Part shown: positions 24,150-34,274 of the stretch, piece after piece
How positions within the stretch are numbered: position 1 is the first letter of the stretch
Layout of the letters: each line of letters begins with the position of its first letter
Source: Rhizomys pruinosus
Lineage: Eukaryota; Chordata; Mammalia; Rodentia; Spalacidae
NCBI GenBank assembly: GCA_009823505.1
Contig: VZQC01001071.1
Location: forward strand, 829,092 to 893,091
Reading direction: 5' to 3'
Length of the DNA: 64,000 nt
Notes under the pieces: generated by a model
Database searches by the model: none
What the model saw: the letters and a program-made list of their open reading frames with translations, nothing else
Told to the model about the DNA's origin: nothing
Program-made: the position numbers and the translations under genes

Positions 24150-24722
24150 GCCAATTAAAAAATTGTATTGACTTGAGAATTTCATACAATTTATTTTGAT
24201 CATATTCAGAAACCCTCCCTGTTTCCATGCCCCACCTTACTTAACTGTCCCCTGACTTCATGTCTATTATTATTTGTCTTTTTAAAGACCTATCAGTCTA
24301 ATCTGTGTTTCCTAAGTGTGCTTGGATATAATTCTATCCTTTTGTGTCTGGAGAGCCTGCCACTCAAGACACCAGTAATGAAAACTGACTCTTTCCTAGC
24401 ATCTATCAATTGCTAATTGATCCATAGCTAGCTAGGGCTCAGGGTTCCTGCCCTGCTTGGTTCCTGTCTTGCTTGGCTTTAACAAGTCTTGTTCATGCTA
24501 TCATAAGTGCTGTGAGTTCATATATGCAACTACCATGTGGTATCCAAACAACAAACTCTCTTTGTATTCATTTATCACCTCTGGCTTTTACAATATTTCC
24601 ATCCCTCTTCCACAATGGTTACTGAGCCTTGGGAGAAGAGGGTATGATATAGATGTACCATTTAGGGCTGTGCACTGCAGGCTCTTATTCTTTGCATGTA
24701 AGTCTCTGTGCTAATCACAGCC
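24150..24722 (-). mobile_element. L1 3' UTR fragment, antisense
   Basis: The antisense landmarks of a rodent L1 3' UTR follow in order: attttgatcatattcag near 24200, a cytosine-rich run, gaaaactgactctttcctag near 24382, gctgtgagttcatata near 24508, tgagccttgggagaag near 24624, then gatgtaccatttagggctg near 24652. Confidence 0.7.
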
Positions 24723-24729
24723 TAAAAAT

Positions 24730-25110
24730 TGGAACAAGAAAATAAGCAGAACATTTTTAAAAGACAAACACAAATGGCTGAGAAACATTGTTTCAAATGG
24801 TCCATATCCTTAGCCCTTGGGGAAATGCAAATTAGAACTACTTTGAGATTTAATCTTAAAACTACTTTAATATTTCATTTTTCCTGTCAGGTTTGCTAAA
24901 TTTTGACAAAATTTAGGGAAGTATGTATGGAAAGGAGAATACCTATTCACTGCTGGTGGAACTGCAAAGTTGTGCAGCTATTATGGAAATCAGTCTGACA
25001 GTTCCTCAGAAAGCTAATAGACCTCCCACGTGATCCAGCCATACCACTCATGGACACATGCCCAAGGACTCTGTGTCCTACTACAGAGATACATATTTTA
25101 GTAAAAAGTT
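24730..25110 (+). pseudogene. L1 ORF2 C-terminal fragment, sense, broken
   Basis: The order aatggctgagaaacattg, ggggaaatgcaaattagaac, cactgctggtggaactgcaa, tatggaaatcagtctgac and gatccagccataccactc is the distal L1 ORF2 sequence on the plus strand. It directly follows an L1 3' UTR piece in the opposite orientation, as expected after a 5' inversion of one minus-strand insertion. Frameshifts and stops abolish coding. Confidence 0.7.
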
Positions 25111-25777
25111 TAATGAGGGGGATAGTCATGTAATAATTTAGAATCAAATGGGAAATGTACAATGCAAGACAATATATACAGGTGATGTCAGATATGCTAA
25201 TTTTGAATGTATTCAGGATTTAATTACTAACTTGCATAAACAATAGACCACTTTATTAGCTTATTATATAAAATTAATTCAATTAACCAATATAATCATA
25301 TTAGGAATATACATCTGGAATGTTAAACTGTTACTGGAAACTCAATGGAACTCAAGTTTCCAGTAAAGAAATCTTCAATTTTTCAATAAAATGGGAAATG
25401 TCTATTCTGAATGCATGTAGATGGCATGGCTTTAGCAATGATTTATACCACAATTGCATTCACTTCTTTTAAAGAGCTTTTCCATTCTCTCTGAAGACAC
25501 ATTGTTATACCAACCCTGGCTAATCCTACTTAAACAGCATTACCACTGTGAACTGAGCCAGGTTGCAGTGAATTAAGCTCCTAGTGTTAGGTTGCATCTC
25601 AGGTGCTTTAGGCTGCTACTACATTGTCATTCTCACTGGCTTGGTTCTTGCTGGAAGTCTGATTTTGCAAATGTTCTGTGGTTATATGCTTTGGTAAAGT
25701 TTGCTCCTCTGGCAGGTGAGATGGAGGGGAGAGTCGGACCAGCCTATCTCTCCCCTGGGGCTGAGTGGGATGGTGAG
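25111..25777. other. Unassigned DNA
   Basis: AT-rich to 25560, then mixed composition. No gene or repeat recognised. Confidence 0.5.
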
Positions 25778-26169
25778 TGTTGACAACCTGAAAAGAACCA
25801 CATGGGGATTGGGAGTCTCTTCAAAGCAAGGACTCACTTTATTGCATCAGGCGGCCACTTATATTTGCTTGGCGGGAGGGGTGGAGAAAAGAAGGCAGGA
25901 GAGGAAACACGTAGAGTGGGGGGATAGCTTTGGGTCAATAGTAATTTGCATCTGGGTAGAGGCATTTTTAGGTCGGGCTATGCTGAGTCACTCCTATGCA
26001 GAAGTGACCAGCCAAAGACAGGTCACCAAACTCCAGTCAGGCTCAGGGAATTACAGTAGGCTGAATTCTCTAGGGCCCACAGGGCCCAACAAAGTTGGTG
26101 AAGTTGGGATTCCCCTAAGACTTGAGAGTTGGTGAATACTGAATAGCCTAAAACACTCTGTTTCCAACA
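25778..26169 (-). mobile_element. ERVK-like LTR, 392 bp
   Basis: On the minus strand the element starts TGTTGGAAACAG (26169) and ends GTTGTCAACA (25778), a TG...CA pair with inverted ends. A TATA-like caaatataagtgg lies near 25867-25855 and AATAAA at 25843-25838. No primer site is seen beyond the 3' end and the flanks show no clear duplication, so it is probably an old solo LTR. The 144-codon plus-strand open frame across it (25701-26135) is treated as a shadow. Confidence 0.6.
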
Positions 26170-26489
26170 ATTACCTTTCTAGTGATGGATTTAGATATTG
26201 GTTTTGATGAAAGGGTCCTAGGAGAATGGTTCTTGGAAGGGGTAGGTAGTAGAGAGAATGCTTCCATGTAAATTTTCACTTTGACAAAAGCACTCTTAAA
26301 TACTTCCATCAACTACATATGATGCCTGGAACTGTGGGGATGTCTTCCACCTTGGAAAGAACTAGCCTCAAAGCAGAAGTGGCATGTTTATGCTGACAGA
26401 GAGTATGAGTCTGAGTTCTTGTTGATACTGATGAATTCCAAGTGACCTTGCCCTGAAGCCACTGGGCTTCCTGATTTTTGAGTTTATGA

Positions 26490-26730
26490 GTGATTATTTT
26501 TAATATTGTATTTCTTTTTATTTCTTATCTATGTGAATGAGTGTTGTGCCTGCATGGATGTAAGTGTATCCATGTCATACAATGACCACGGAGGTCAGAA
26601 GAGGGGATTGGACCCCCCGGAACAGAAGTTCATTGGAACCAATGGAACTAGAGTTAGAGATCGATGTTACCCACCATATGGTGGCTTTGAAAGACCAACT
26701 GCTCTTTACCAATGAGCAATCTCCCAGACC
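26490..26730 (-). mobile_element. B3/B2-type SINE, antisense, degenerate
   Basis: Antisense SINE order: tgaatgagtgttgtgcctgc, accacggaggtcagaagag, gttacccaccatatggtggc, then caatctcccagaccc. Confidence 0.6.
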
Positions 26731-26775
26731 CAGTGGGACATTATAGAAGCCAATTCTGGATGACCTTCTATTTTC

Positions 26776-26999
26776 TTTTCTTTAATTTTATTTATTTTTT
26801 ATGTGTATGAATGTACAGTCTGCATGTAGGTTTGTGCACCTGTATTGTGCAATGCCGCTGAGGTCAGAAGAGGGTGTCAGATTCTCCTGTAACTAGAGTT
26901 AAAGATGGTTCTCAGCCGCCATGTGGGTGCTGGGAATCGAACCTGGGTCCTCTGCAAGAGCAGTTGGTGCTCTTAACCACTAGGCCATCTCTCCGGCCC
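26776..26999 (-). mobile_element. B2 SINE, antisense, with target-site duplication
   Basis: An antisense A-rich tail leads into tgcatgtaggtttgtgcacc, gaggtcagaagagggtgtc, gccgccatgtgggtgctggg and ggccatctctccggccc. Flanks accttctattttc (26763-26775) and gccttctattttc (27002-27014) form a duplication with one mismatch. This copy lacks the internal 15-17 bp duplication of the 41373 type. Confidence 0.85.
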
Positions 27000-27059
27000 T
27001 GGCCTTCTATTTTCATTAAAAAGCATGCTAATTGATGTGATCTCAAATCATTTCATCAT

Positions 27060-27300
27060 AATTATTGTATTACTTGAGCCTGGAATACAGAATAAGGAGA
27101 ACTCTTAGAAATACTCAGTAGAACCAGGTTACTCTCTTTTCTCCTGGTTTCAATGTCAATGACCACTATATCTATATTTGTAAGAAGTGCCATGTGATTC
27201 CTTCCTTCCTTCCTTCCACATTTCAATTCCTTCCTCCCCCTTTCTTCCCTTTATTTTATCCTGCCACCCCTCCTTCATCAAATGAATCTATGACCTTCCT
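27060..27300 (+). repeat. Dispersed repeat R (copy 1) plus polypyrimidine tract
   Basis: The blocks tctcctggtttcaatgtcaa and tgaccactatatctatattt match 28667-28880 and 33826-34040, which share ataccaatgaccactatct-like sequence. A CTTCC-rich tract follows at 27198-27290, as in the other two copies. Confidence 0.5.
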
Positions 27301-27840
27301 TTTCATACTGAGAATTTCAAATGACATATTTTGATCATATTTAGACTCTGCATCCCTTTACCTCTCACCCTCCTACCACCACTTCATGTCCTCATTATTA
27401 TTATGAAGGCTTATTGAATCTCCTTTTTCCAAGTGTTCTTGGTGGTGGATATAAACTTGGAGTCTTGTAAAACTACCTTGAATCATATCAGTAAGAAACA
27501 CTGATAATCACTCTACCATAATCTACCAATTACAAAGAGAAAATGAGCTAAGGCTAGAGTTTTACACAAAAACCAACAAATGCTTGGATTTTATTGCTTT
27601 CGGCATGCATAGGACTTCAGCATGCTGTCACAAGCACTGAAGTTGATATCTACCAACAGTGTGAAATATGAAAGTACAGTGCACTTTAAAAGAACACTGA
27701 TTTTGAGGATAAATACTACTTCTGAAAAAAAACTTTTTACCTGTGATTCCACAAGGATAAGCCTTCAGAGGAGAGCATGCAATATGGGGATTCCGTTTAG
27801 AACTGGGCACTCCAAAGTCTCATTCTCTGCATGTTGACCA
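27301..27840 (-). mobile_element. L1 3' UTR fragments, antisense
   Basis: The antisense 3' UTR order gagaatttcaaatgacatat, ttgatcatatttagactc, a C-rich block, gcatgctgtcacaagcactg and gggattccgtttagaactgg parallels 24150-24722. It is diverged and lacks coding potential. Confidence 0.6.
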
Positions 27841-27964
27841 GCCAACCCAGGGCCTCTGTGTTAATCCCCATGGACTGCAGGAACCTGTCCTGGTGAGATG
27901 AGGGATGCCCAAATCTGCCTGTACAACAGGAAGTCAAGCTAAGCCAAAGAGAGATGAAACAGCC

Positions 27965-28125
27965 TGTTGTAATGAGAGGCAGGCACACACCTGTCCTGAA
28001 TCTCAGGAACTAGGCATTGACAGGCAGAGATCTCTGTGAGAACGGAAGACAGCCTAGTCTAGGGAGTGAGTTCCAGGGCAGCTGGAGCTTCAGGGAGACC
28101 ATTCCTCAAGAAACAAGGCAACAGC
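27965..28125 (+). mobile_element. Degenerate B1 SINE
   Basis: The B1 order caggcacacacctgtcctga, aggcagagatctctgtgag and gagtgagttccagggcagct is recognisable, ending in an A-rich tail that passes into the simple repeats at 28126-28440. Confidence 0.55.
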
Positions 28126-28440
28126 AAAAACGACCACAACCATAACCCTGAACACCTCCACCACATCCACCATCACCACAACCACCACCACTACCACCAC
28201 CACCACCACAACAACAAAAACAACATGAACAACCAAAGAAATCAAAACATAGGACAAGTACATTAACACAAACAAAGAAAAAGAAAACAAAATGAACGCC
28301 AAGAACAACAACATGAACCAAAGAAAACAAAACAAAGGAAAACAACAACATGAACAACAAAAAAAATAAAAAATAAAAAAATAAAACAAAGGACAAAAAC
28401 AACATGAACAACCAAAGAAAACAAAACAAAACAAAAGAGG
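28126..28440 (+). repeat. CAC-rich then AAC-rich low-complexity expansion at a B1 tail
   Basis: 28155-28210 is a (CAC/CAA)n tract. From 28220 the motif caacatgaacaaccaaagaa recurs in variant form near 28222, 28308, 28346 and 28399, separated by AAAAC runs. On the minus strand this gives long valine/phenylalanine-rich open frames that are composition artefacts. Confidence 0.75.
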
Positions 28441-28449
28441 GAACCTAAG

Positions 28450-28570
28450 AAATATTGGGGCAAGGCAGCAAAGAGCTCTCAGGAGATGAACTACAAATGG
28501 CTGAAAAATGTCTTATTCAATGTGCAGTATCTTTAGCACTGAGTCAACTGCGAATCAAAACCCACACTTC
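28450..28570 (+). pseudogene. L1 ORF2 fragment, sense
   Basis: The blocks gagctctcaggagatgaact, aatggctgaaaaatgtctta and gagtcaactgcgaatcaaaa match distal L1 ORF2. The same junction sequence recurs at 29262-29372. Confidence 0.55.
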
Positions 28571-28666
28571 TTATTTGGATTTGATACAGGCCTTTCCTTC
28601 TGATTGCCACCGAACTAGTGACAACAGCCACACCAGGACCACTTACCAGGCACTGCTGGAGCCCCC

Positions 28667-28945
28667 TAGATTTGACCTGAAACCTTTGACCACACTGCTT
28701 TCTTTTCCTTGAGCCTTCTTTCCAGAATAAGCTGTTGTCTGACAAGAACTCAGTAGCAACAGTATAGCCTGTGTTCTGCTGCTTTCAAATACCTGTGACC
28801 ACTATCCCTGTATTTGTCAGAACTGAGACTTCATTTACCAGTGCCCAGACACTTCCTCCTCCCTCCTTCACTCCCTCCCTCTCTCCCTCACTTCTTTCAT
28901 TCTTTCCCTCTTTCTCACCCAATCCATCTCTGCCCCCTCTTTGTT
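28667..28945 (+). repeat. Dispersed repeat R (copy 2) with polypyrimidine tail
   Basis: The blocks tttgacctgaaacc, tttccagaataagctgtt, tgaccactatccctgtattt and gagacttcatttaccagtgc match 33826-34040 in the same order and orientation. Both continue into a CCCTCC-rich tract. Confidence 0.7.
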
Positions 28946-28959
28946 CTTACTGATTCTCT

Positions 28960-29250
28960 GACGATTTCAGTGTATTTAGACCACATTTAAACCCCTTCCC
29001 CCATTACTACTCTCACCCTACTACCCCCACTTCAGGACCCCTGTTCTGTGTTTACTTTTAGTTTTCAGGTCTCTTGCCAGTGGTTCTTATCCCTTGGAGT
29101 CCATTCGCCCTACCTACCAGGGATCACACCAGGGAAGGAAATGAACTCTCTCTCTCCTGGAATCTATCAGTTACCAATCAATAGAACTTCACCGGGCCTG
29201 GGACTGGAGGGGGTATCCCGGGTTCTTCCTCCATTTGTGCCTGCAACCAA
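28960..29250 (-). mobile_element. L1 3' UTR fragment, antisense
   Basis: The antisense L1 pattern gatttcagtgtatttagacc, a C-rich block, then ctctctcctggaatctatca resembles 24150-24430. It is cut off before the more distal landmarks. Confidence 0.5.
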
Positions 29251-29261
29251 TGAAATCTTGG

Positions 29262-29372
29262 GGCAAGGCACCAGACAAGAGCTCTCAGAAGATGAAATAC
29301 AAATGTCTGAGAAATGTCTACTTCACTGTGTAGTATCTTTAGCCATGAGTCAACTGCAAATCAACACCTATA
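29262..29372 (+). pseudogene. L1 ORF2 fragment, sense (same junction as 28450)
   Basis: The blocks gagctctcagaagatgaaat, aatgtctgagaaatgtctac and gagtcaactgcaaatcaaca repeat 28450-28570. A B1 element then interrupts. Confidence 0.55.
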
Positions 29373-29524
29373 CTTTTTTTTTTTTCTTTTTGAGACAGTC
29401 TCCCTGTTGCTGCATCTGTCCTAGAACTCGCTATGTAGACCCTGCTGCCCTTAACCTCACAGAGATCCGCCTCCCTTGCCTCCCCAGTGCTGGGATTAAA
29501 GGCATGTGCCACCACACCAGGCAA
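29373..29524 (-). mobile_element. B1 SINE, antisense
   Basis: A T-run, then tttttgagacagtctccctg, acctcacagagatccgcctc and gtgctgggattaaaggcatg form a full-length B1 in antisense. Confidence 0.9.
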
Positions 29525-29967
29525 CACTCACTACGTAAAAAAAAAAAAATACTAGCTGACGATTTTCTCCAGCAGGCACCCTCAAACGTCAAACGACAAG
29601 ACATTTGGTGTTCCTATTTTATCTAGTTTACTCTTCCTTCCCAATCAATGATTTTTCTACGAGGTCTGGAAAACTAGGCAAGAGACATGTCACTTATTCC
29701 AGGATTCTCATTGACCTCTTTCCGTTGGGATAGCTCTACCCCAAGGCCCAGTTTTGGATCCCATGCTCACAAAGCAAATTGCTGGTGTAGGAAATGTGAA
29801 GTAGGTATCTCCAGGACTTGCATTTTTCTACATTTCCTCCATGCTCCCAGACTTGCACTCTTGTACATTATTGCAATGCTCCTCCCATGTGAACTGGTTC
29901 TATTCCTGCAGAAGAATGTTGTCTTTACTTTGGTTTGGTTTTCCTTTCTCCTGTATGAGGGTAGTGC

Positions 29968-29970
<3 letters not shown>
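29525..29970. other. Unassigned DNA
   Basis: No gene or repeat is recognised apart from a 13-base A-run near 29538. Confidence 0.5.

Positions 29971-30019
<49 letters not shown>
29971..30019. repeat. (TG)n microsatellite
   Basis: About 24 uninterrupted TG dinucleotides. Confidence 0.97.
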
Positions 30020-30020
<1 letters not shown>

Positions 30021-30239
30021 TCCACGTGGGTCTCTAGGTGCCTGAGAGGGTCTCAGGTGCCCTGGAACCCTAGTGGCAGAGGGTCTGGTCAGGATGTCAA
30101 CAACAACATGAAAGTGCCTGAAGTCCTTTTCATCCTCACAGGTCCCAGGGTTGGGTCCTTTTAAGGAATCTACCTGGCTCTTAATTCTTTCTTGTAACCC
30201 AAATAATATTCTTTTGAATTCTCATAACCCAAAATAAGG

Positions 30240-30465
30240 ATTCCTTACACCGAGCCCCCTTTACTCTGGTGACTGCTCTCCGCCCCTAGCTTCTTCCCCA
30301 ACCCAAACTCTCCCCCTCCCCCTCCCCCTCCTCACCTCCCCTTCCCTCTTGGGCAACTTGCTTTTCTGGTCTGAGTTAAGAAATAGCCCAATCCCTTTCC
30401 GTTGCCAGTTGGATCAGCGAGAAAGCAGCCACATGGACAACACAGAAGTGAAACAGCTTTGATTT
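30240..30465 (+). repeat. Dispersed repeat S (copy 1)
   Basis: The blocks gagccccctttactctgg, tctggtctgagttaag, gagaaagcagccacatggac and agaagtgaaac match 34275-34440 in the same order. The two copies flank the transketolase-like pseudogene. This copy contains a CCTCCCC-rich insertion at 30308-30345. Confidence 0.65.
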
Positions 30466-30469
30466 ATTG

Positions 30470-31009
30470 AAAATGCTTCGTTCCATCTATTATTCAGTGA
30501 AGACTGTGATTAACCATCTGGTTTGGTCACTACAACACCTCCCCCTGTCCAATGACCCTAGGTTTCACAAAACCATGGACTGATAGGGAGAGCACAGCCT
30601 GTCCCCACCAAGGCCTTTACCTCCTTACAGCTCAACCCTGCCTGGGAACCCCAGCCACTACACAAGTGTGTGATCCAGTGGCATTCATGCCTTCCTGATT
30701 CACAGGCCATCTCCACACACCTGAGCCCCAGTACCTTTCTGGGTTCCGCCCTCCCCAACGTTGGCTCAGTGTTGTCACATCAGAAAACAGTGTAATTCAG
30801 TGGCTGTGCTTCTACTGCACAACTGAAAAAGGTATGATTCTCCTTACCAACTGAAAAGCAAACTTGACATGTGTCATGGTCTAACAGAAAGTAACAGCTT
30901 GAGACTGTCCCGGGAAAGGAGAGGACTGCAAGACTAGGCTAGGGAAAGGGATCTGAACAGACAATGATGGTCTGAACCACCAAGGAGCCTTTCTTGACTC
31001 TGAAGTGAA
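30470..31009. other. Probable 3' flank of the transketolase-like pseudogene
   Basis: No separate gene is seen. Read on the minus strand, this follows the pseudogene stop. Candidate polyadenylation signals are an AATAAA overlapping the stop codon (about 31011-31020) and another on the minus strand near 30465. Confidence 0.4.
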
Positions 31010-33175
31010 ACCCTTTATTTGGTCAGAAGGAACTTCACCGCTGCTACTATGTGCCTGGCACTGATGCCCAAGGTATGGAGCAAGTCAGTGGTTTTTCCAG
31101 TGGGAGGCACTCCTGTGAAAGCCAGCTGCAGAAGGTGGATGGAGGGCTCTCTGGAGAGGGTGGCACACACGGCTTCTCCAATGCCGCCCTCTGGGAAGTG
31201 ATCTTCCACAGTGACGACTCGGCCACCCGTGGTTCTGGCAGTGGAGATGATGGTGGCTGTGTCCAGGGGTTTAATAGTGAAGGGGTCAAGGACGAGAACT
31301 GGAATGCCTTGTTCAGACAGCTGGTCGGCATCTAGTAAGGCTTCGTGGAGAGTAACTCCAGCTCCAATCACAGTGACCTTATCCTCGGCAATGTGGCGGA
31401 TCAGTTTGGCCTGGCCAATCTCAAAGGTTTCTTGGGGAGCATAGATGACTTCAGTTGGGGCCGGGCTGGTGAAGGAAGCACATTCCCTGGGTCTTAGCTG
31501 CCAGGTAGACAGCATGCTCTGTGGAGACGGCATCACTGGGATAGAAAACCTTGCAGTCAGGAAGGCTTCGGAACAGGGCTAGGTCCTCCAGGGCCATGGG
31601 GCCGGGTCCATCTTCTCCCAGGGACAGCCCACCGTGGGAACCGATCAGCTTGACGCTGGCTCCCAGAAGGCTCCCACTGGGATCTGGTCAAAGTCTTGCG
31701 TCAAGAAGGCAGCCAAGGTGCTGACAAAAGCCACATTCGGGCTGCAGGGTGGGGCGCAGCCCAGTGCCAAGCTCACCACGTTCTGGCGGGCAGCACTCGG
31801 GGTGCTCTTTCTTGAAGAGCTCAGAAAAGGTCGAGTTCTTTGGGTCCCCGGCCAGGACCATCACTCTCTTGTGAGCCTGGCCCAGTTTCCCCAGAGCCCG
31901 ACCACAGGCTTCTCCAGTGGCCATCTGGTCACCTGGCTGGTATTCAGGAGGAGAGGTCATTGCCACAGGCAGGATGCGATGTGGGGTGCTGCCCCATCTT
32001 CCACGGGGGACGAGGGAGGGACATGTCTATGCGTCGCGATCTGAGTTTGGATGAACTGGACACCGGCCTCTTTGTCTCCCTCTGGCCGTGGTGGCGGCGG
32101 CGGTGGCGGCTGAGGAGGAGGCGGCGGCGGCGGCATCGGAGGCGGAGGCGGCGGAGGTGGAGGCGGCGGCGGCATCGGAGGCGGAGGCGGCGGAGGTGGA
32201 GGCGGCGGCGGCATCGGAGGTGGAGGCGGCATCGGAGGCGGAGGCGGCATCGGAGGTGGAGGCGGAGGCGGCGGCATTGGAGGCAGAGGCGGCATCGGAG
32301 GTGGAGGCGGCGGCGGCGGCGGAGGCCGCGGCATCGGAGGTGGAGGCAGCAGCGGCAGCGGCATCGGAGGTGGAGGCGGCGGCATCGGAGGCGGAGGCGG
32401 TGGCGGTGGCGTCGGAGGCAGAGGCGGAGGCGGCGGAGGTGGCGGCGGCTCTGGCAGCGCCAAGGCGGGCTCTCCTTGGCCGATCTGCACCTCCTGGACT
32501 CCTCCCGAAGCCCCTCGGCCCTTGGAGGTGTCCGCGATGATGGCCGTCGGTCTATCCTTGACTTCAGCAGCTTCCCAGAAGGCCCCGCACAGCGCCTCCA
32601 CGTCGTGGCCGTCCACGGAGTAGTTCCAGCCGAAGGCCTGGCACCGCTTCTCGTAGACGTCCGTGCGGGGCTCGGGGCCTCTGCTGTCAGGAGGATCCAC
32701 CTGGACAACGGCCACCAGATTGTCCAGGCCGTAGCGGGAGGCGGAGGCCTCGCAGACCGAGCCTCCGGAGTACTGCGTGCCCCTCACGAGGCAGAACACG
32801 CGGCAGCTGGCCTTGTCCAAGTACTTGCTGGTGTAGGCCATCCGGCAGGCCGCCCCCAGGGACGCCGCGGCCAAGTTCACGTCCACGCACGTTAGCGGAG
32901 GCCGTGGGCCTTGGGGGAGCCTGGCGAGTCGGCCCTGTGCAAGGCGGTCGCTGTCGGTTGCTCCGGCTCAGCCACCTGGTACCTCAGCGTGTGGAAGAAC
33001 AGCATCACCAGGTCCTCCGCAGCGCTGCTGCTGCAGCTGAGGCAGCACCACGACCAGGGCTGCCCGGCCGCCGAGGTCAAGGGGCCCGAGGCCGACCTAG
33101 TGGCTCGAGGCCGTGAGGCAGTGAATCCTCAGGCGGTGAGCCACCTTGCGCAGCGCCTGCCAGGTTTAGGCGGCC
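31010..33175 (-). pseudogene. Tktl2: Transketolase-like pseudogene, closest to Tktl2, intronless
   Basis: The sense strand carries recognisable transketolase sequence from the N-terminal region to the C-terminus. In order: the RLRIH region near 33130 followed by an in-frame TAG; the VMLFFHTLRY segment near 33010; LGAACRMAYTSKYLDKA near 32850; QAFGWNYSVDGHDVEAL near 32640; NSTFSELFKKEHPE near 31820; [13 protein letters not shown] near 31620; KVTVIGAGVTLHEAL near 31370; GGRVVTVEDHFPEGGIGEAV near 31210; and the end GISARHIVAAVKFLLTK. Transketolase is a thiamine-diphosphate enzyme of the pentose phosphate pathway. The cofactor motif GDGE is replaced by RGTQ here. About 45-50 codons are missing near 32888, and frame changes occur near 31960, 31790, 31655 and 31455. 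Wording such as SPVEDG and TSPPEYQPGDQ favours Tktl2 over Tkt. Tktl2 is itself an intronless gene, so this may be the decayed Tktl2 locus or a further retrocopy. Confidence 0.85.
32088..32465. repeat. GGC/GGA minisatellite expanded inside the transketolase-like pseudogene
   Basis: About 375 bp of plus-strand ggcggcggaggtggaggcgg-type sequence interrupts the pseudogene between the region matching the middle of transketolase and the SPVEDG segment. On the sense (minus) strand it is in frame with both sides for about 309 codons (32886-31957) and reads as PPPPPPMPPPP-type poly-proline. On the plus strand it reads as poly-Ala/Glu or poly-Arg. It replaces roughly the stretch after the GKP motif of the family. 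Confidence 0.9.
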
Positions 33176-33322
33176 TCGGTTTTGGCGGGGCGGCTGCCAA
33201 TGGCCCTTCCTTCTTCCGCTTGCCACTCAGGAAGCGACAAGAGCCACACCAACCCATGCGCAGTGTGCTTCTGGTCAGGTGTCACCAGAGCCCAGTATGC
33301 CCCTCAACTATGGTTGAGGACT

Positions 33323-33385
33323 CTGCGCGTGCGCGCGCGCCTGCGCCTGCGCTGCCCCTCTGCTCAGGGGTACTGCCCCGCCCTC
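33323..33385. promoter_or_regulatory. CpG-rich 5' flank of the transketolase-like pseudogene
   Basis: An alternating gcgcgtgcgcgcgcgcctgc tract lies at 33323-33352, and an Sp1-type GC box (gggcgggg on the minus strand) at about 33380-33373. Both lie upstream of the minus-strand pseudogene, in a stretch where CpG is not depleted. This could be a former promoter CpG island. Transcription is inference only. Confidence 0.4.
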
Positions 33386-33555
33386 CGCACCCATATTCCT
33401 AACCTCCGCTTTTTCCACCTTCACATTCCCTCTCTGGCACAATCATTTGTCTTTTCACCAGTCCTCATGCCATTCAGTTCAAAACCACGCTTTGGGATAG
33501 ACCATGGGAACATACTTTTAAGTTGGCCTTTTCTTTTGTTTCAGAAAAAAGCATA

Positions 33556-33712
33556 GCCGGGCGTGGTGGCGCTCGCCTTTAATCCTAGCACTTGGGAGGC
33601 AGAGTTAGTCAGATCTTTGTGAGTTCAAGGCCAGCCTGGTCTACAGAGTGAGTTCCAGGACAGCTGGGGCTACAGGGAGACCCTGTCTTGAAAAGACCAA
33701 AAAAAAAAAAGA
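33556..33712 (+). mobile_element. B1 SINE, full length
   Basis: Starts gccgggcgtggtggcg, contains tttaatcctagcacttggga and gttcaaggccagcctggtct, and ends gaccctgtcttgaaaagacc plus an A-run. Confidence 0.95.
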
Positions 33713-33825
33713 GTAGATACTGTTTACGTCTTGGGGTCTAGAAGTGGATGGCCTGCATGTCAGTAAGGGCACCTGGATAGGTCCCCTAAACCTTCATGTG
33801 TTTTCCAAGGAAACCCAGCTCACTG

Positions 33826-34165
33826 ATTTGACCTGAAATCGTTTCACCATACTGGTTTCTTTTCCTTGATCCCTCTTTCCAGAATAATCTGTTTTGACAA
33901 GAACTCAATAGGACCAGGCTAGCCTGTTTTCTGCTGGTTTTAAATACCAATGACCACTATCTCTGTATTTGTCAGAATTGAGACTTCGTTTACCAGTGCC
34001 CAATCATGTCCTCCTCCCTCTCTCCCTCCCTAGAACTCTTCTTTCCTTTCTTCCTTCTTTCCTCCCTCCCTCCCTTTCTCCCACCCTCCCTTTCTCTGTT
34101 TCTTCCTTTCTTCCTTCTTCCCTCCATGCCTCCCTTCCTCCTTACCTCCCTTCTGTGAAGATGGT
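33826..34165 (+). repeat. Dispersed repeat R (copy 3) with polypyrimidine tail
   Basis: The order tttgacctgaaatcg, tttccagaataatctgtt, tgaccactatctctgtattt and gagacttcgtttaccagtgc matches 28667-28880. 34010-34160 is a CTTCC/CCCTCC tract whose antisense gives an apparent basic open frame. Confidence 0.7.
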
Positions 34166-34274
34166 AAAGAAGGGAACTAGGGAGGGTGAGACAGAGGAGG
34201 AAATGACTGGGCACTGGCAAATGAAGTCTCAATTCTGACAAATACATAGTTTTCATTGGTATTTGAAACCTGCA

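Noticed and set aside
25701..26135. 144-codon plus-strand frame
   Set aside because: It lies across the antisense strand of a 392-bp LTR with TATA and AATAAA on the other strand; no domain seen.
28090..28463. Minus-strand frames rich in V, F and C
   Set aside because: They read through CAC/AAC low-complexity sequence at a B1 tail.
31840..32895. 351-codon plus-strand frame rich in arginine
   Set aside because: It is antisense to the transketolase-like pseudogene and driven by the GGC/GGA repeat.
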